Positions 7,098 to 8,545 of a stretch of DNA of 8,545 bases are shown piece by piece. This stretch comes from Clostridiales bacterium (lineage in GTDB: Bacteria; Bacillota; Clostridia; Oscillospirales; Ruminococcaceae). The number at the start of each line of letters is the position of its first letter. Position 1 is the stretch's first letter. Where the stretch lies: assembly GCA_012523875.1 (NCBI GenBank), contig JAAYSW010000161.1, positions 1-8,545 of the forward strand, in the 5' to 3' direction. The notes beneath the pieces were generated by a model. It was not told the DNA's origin. It saw only the letters and a program-made list of their open reading frames with translations, and searched no databases. The translations under genes and the position numbers were made by a program.

Positions 7098-7126
7098 TTG
7101 ACAGTCCAATGGAAATTCGGTATAAT
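7098..7126 (+). promoter_or_regulatory. Consensus sigma-A promoter facing out of the IS3 remnant
   Basis: TTGACA (7098-7103) and TATAAT (7121-7126) are both perfect consensus, with a 17-base spacer. The -35 lies within or just outside the IS right end (GGGTTGACA), while the -10 lies in the flank. This looks like a hybrid promoter made by the insertion. It points at the TetR fragment, with GGAGGG at 7153-7158. Confidence 0.7.
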
Positions 7127-7141
7127 TTTATAATATCATAG

Positions 7142-7501
7142 GCGAAAGATTCGGAGGGTTTATTTCAATTGATCACCGATAATCCATTCGTTGGAAAAAT
7201 GTTTGTCTTTATGGGATTTGCAATCTATAATGCTACTCAAATTTCACAAAAGGCAAGAGAATTACTCGCACAGCATGACATTATTAATCAGAGCGTGCCA
7301 TTAATAAAAAAGGGGCAAGAATTAGGAGAAATTCGTTTGAGAAATCCGCTTGCACTGTCAATTCCATTTTGGTGCTCAATTCAAGGTATTGCTGAGGCTA
7401 TCGCACTTAATCTAAACAACCCGATACATAATGCGGAATGGATATTAGGTATTCTTAAAAAGGAAAGGATAGGTGATGTGGACGAAATAGAAACCTTATG
7501 A
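7142..7501 (+). pseudogene. TetR/AcrR-family regulator fragment, DNA-binding domain missing
   Basis: The frame is open from 7142 (after TAG at 7139-7141) to the TGA at 7499-7501. The sequence matches the C-terminal ligand-binding half of TetR-type regulators, with the typical run VPLIKKGQELGEIR…NPLALSIPFWCSIQGIAE and EWILGILKK at the end. The N-terminal helix-turn-helix is absent, so it cannot bind DNA as a normal repressor. It could still be expressed from TTG at 7169 (110 residues): GGAGGG at 7153-7158 is 10 bases upstream and a consensus promoter lies before it. The same GGAGGG also reads as in-frame codons (Ser-Glu-Gly), so it may be chance. The last nine codons (GDVDEIETL) come from the left end of the IS1-family element. 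The fragment is therefore cut on both sides by mobile elements. The family call is by residue pattern only. Confidence 0.65.
7471..7495 (+). repeat. Left inverted repeat of IS1-family element
   Basis: AGGTGATGTGGACGAAATAG, then AAACC. It matches the inverted right end (8295-8315) imperfectly, with the three bases ATG present only on the left plus a few substitutions. Confidence 0.6.
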
Positions 7502-7507
7502 TATAAT
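7479..7507 (+). promoter_or_regulatory. Likely IS1-family transposase promoter
   Basis: TGGACG (7479-7484, four of six consensus bases) and a perfect TATAAT (7502-7507) are separated by 17 bases. The -35 lies in the left inverted repeat, as in classical IS1. It points toward the transposase ATG at 7514. Confidence 0.5.
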
Positions 7508-7513
7508 AGAGGT

Positions 7514-8295
7514 ATGAAAAAAATAACAATAACAGCCAAAAAAGTGTCCACAATGTGGAAAAGTTGAAAATCAGATTAAAAAGGGATTCAATCCATCGGG
7601 AACACAGCGTTGCAAATGTAAGGAGTGTGACGTTGTCTATACAATTAACCCGAAAAAGAGAGAATACCCAGAAGAAACCAAAAGATTTGCGATGAAAATG
7701 TACTATTCAGGAGTCAACGGTCGTGGTGTGGGCAAGGTATTTGGTTTTAGTAAAGCTAACGTGTATAATTGGATAAAAAACGGTTCAAAACCTAAATAAC
7801 AACTACCATATATTAGAATTAAATGAGTTATATTGGTATGTTTGAAAGAAACCAAAAACCAAAACACGCGAAAATACGTATGTTATGACAATGGTAAGTA
7901 GATTGCCACGTCAAATTGTAGGGTTTGATGTGGCTTTCGATAAGTCACCAAAACGTATCCAAGCAATCGTAGATAACGCCCCTGAAGCAGATAAATACTA
8001 TTCAGACGGTTGGTTGGGATATGCCGATGTTGTTTATCCAGGCAAATACACTCGAAATGTTCATAACAAAAATGATACTTTTACAGTAGAAGGAATAAAT
8101 GCCGACTTAAGACACTATATACCAATTCTCGCTCGCCGCAGTCGCTGTTTTCCAAGAAAATTGGAAACACTTCAAGCTGTAGTGGCTGTGTTTGCTGATG
8201 CCTACAATCAATTTGGTATCGCAAAAATGAATTTTAGATGCAATAAAGATAAAAAATCTCGTGAACTACCATTTTCTTTGGTGGATTTTCTTTAG
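7514..8295 (+). pseudogene. IS1-family transposase pseudogene
   Basis: The product matches single-frame clostridial IS1 transposases. It has a zinc ribbon (CPQC at 7545-7556 and CKEC at 7617-7628), a helix-turn-helix (GRGVGKVFGFSKANVYNWIK), and a catalytic domain with ELNELYWYV, YSDGWLGY and FTVEGINADLRHYIP, ending ELPFSLVDFL. It is split over three frames. From ATG 7514 the frame is lost in a run of six A's (7538-7543) just before the zinc ribbon. The ribbon/HTH frame stops at TAA 7797-7799. The catalytic part continues in the next frame, with a further TGA at 7843-7845. The longest open tail starts at ATG 7885. Both shifts equal one extra base, which is not the -1 shift used by classical IS1. 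The first catalytic Asp (usually ELDELYW) is Asn, AAT at 7822-7824. It is inactive unless these are sequence errors. Confidence 0.82.
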
Positions 8296-8315
8296 GCTTT
8301 CATTTATCCACACCT
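8295..8315 (-). repeat. Right inverted repeat of IS1-family element
   Basis: On the minus strand this reads AGGTGTGGATAAATGAAAGC, then C. It is an imperfect partner of 7471-7495 and overlaps the last base of the transposase stop codon (8293-8295). Confidence 0.6.
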
Positions 8316-8545
8316 ATATATGATTATTACTATGATTGCGTAATATGCCCTGAAAACAAAGTTTTAAACTATTCAATAACTAATCGTGGTGGATACAAAG
8401 AATTTAAAAGCAAGGGATATCAGTGTGAAAAATGTCCATCAAGAAACATATGTACAAATAATGCCAAATGTGAAAAGACGGTAACAAAACATATCTGGAA
8501 CGATTATCTGGATATGGCTAAAGATATTCGTCATACGCCTAAGTA
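8316..8545 (+). pseudogene. IS1182-family transposase fragment, 5' end lost, runs off right edge
   Basis: An open frame from 8316 to the window end encodes IYDYYYDCVICPENKVL, then NRGGYKEFKSKGYQCEKC, CPSRNIC, and VTKHIWNDYLDMAKDIRHT. This is the cysteine-rich segment typical of IS1182-family transposases, followed by the conserved [VT]-x-H-[IV]-W-x-D-Y…DIRHT block. Homology starts exactly where the IS1-family right end stops (8314), so the IS1 element interrupts this gene. The N-terminal half of the transposase is not on the other side of the IS1 element, which holds a TetR fragment instead. The 5' half has therefore been lost or moved. The C-terminal catalytic end is beyond the window, so whether the 3' part is intact is unknown. 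No start codon with a ribosome site is visible. Confidence 0.8.

Larger units (their letters stand above)
7472..8314 (+). mobile_element. Degenerate IS1-family insertion sequence
   Basis: The left end starts GGTGATG, the same first bases as classical IS1. The right end carries GGTGTGG on the minus strand, ending at 8314. The length of about 843 bp fits the clostridial IS1-family elements. The interior encodes a zinc-ribbon/HTH part followed by the IS1 catalytic domain, both disrupted. No 8-9 bp target duplication is apparent: the left flank ends AAAGGATA and the right flank begins TATATATG. The left flank is a TetR fragment and the right flank an IS1182 transposase. The exact ends are uncertain by a few bases because TA continues symmetrically outside both ends. 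Confidence 0.75.

Noticed and set aside
6256..7103. Target-site duplication around the IS3-family element
   Set aside because: Flanking bases (…ATGACA and TTTTGGG…) do not match at either the 30-bp repeat edge or the possible TG/CA edge.
7538..7544. A AAA AAG slippery heptamer as an IS1-type programmed -1 frameshift
   Set aside because: Continuing into the zinc-ribbon frame needs the opposite shift (+1). The -1 frame from here runs into stops without matching the family.
7794..7799. Programmed frameshift between the two halves of the IS1-family transposase
   Set aside because: The required change is +1, not the -1 of classical IS1. Related clostridial elements are, as I recall, single-frame, and a further TGA follows, so decay is simpler.

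Overview
The window is AT-rich DNA with AGGAGG-type ribosome binding sites. Its protein families are typical of anaerobic Firmicutes: a DHHW protein, an FkbH-like HAD-IIIC enzyme with an ACP, AgrA/AgrC-like regulators, and clostridial-type IS1, IS3 and IS1182 transposases. A member of the Clostridia, probably Lachnospiraceae-like, is the best guess, but the genus cannot be read from the sequence.

Positions 1-5454 (+ strand) look like one transcription unit that enters from the left edge. It holds the 3' part of a DHHW (AlgX/AlgJ-like SGNH) protein, an FkbH-like HAD-IIIC/GNAT protein, a small acyl carrier protein, a LytTR response regulator and a GHKL histidine kinase. Gaps are 21 and 28 bp, and two junctions are 8-bp overlaps. 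I infer a surface-polymer acylation system: FkbH would load an acyl group (glyceryl in the known family) onto the ACP, and a membrane O-acyltransferase (MBOAT, expected just left of the window) with the DHHW protein would move it to a glycan outside the cell. This resembles the logic of DltA-D with a different loading enzyme. The two-component pair is probably co-transcribed and may control the system.

Positions 5455-6159 (- strand) encode a DUF421/YetF-like membrane protein. Its stop codon directly abuts the kinase stop codon, with no terminator between them.

Positions 6266-8545 are a graveyard of insertion sequences. First comes an internally deleted, decayed IS3-family element (- strand) that keeps 30-bp terminal inverted repeats and its own promoter. 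Next is a consensus sigma-A promoter whose -35 lies at the IS edge, followed by a TetR-family fragment lacking its DNA-binding domain. Then comes a degenerate IS1-family element whose left end overlaps the tail of the TetR fragment. Last is the interior of an IS1182-family transposase, which begins exactly at the IS1 right end and runs off the window. The two IS1 flanks come from unrelated genes and no target duplication is visible, which suggests an IS-mediated deletion or recombination. No tRNA, rRNA or CRISPR array was seen.
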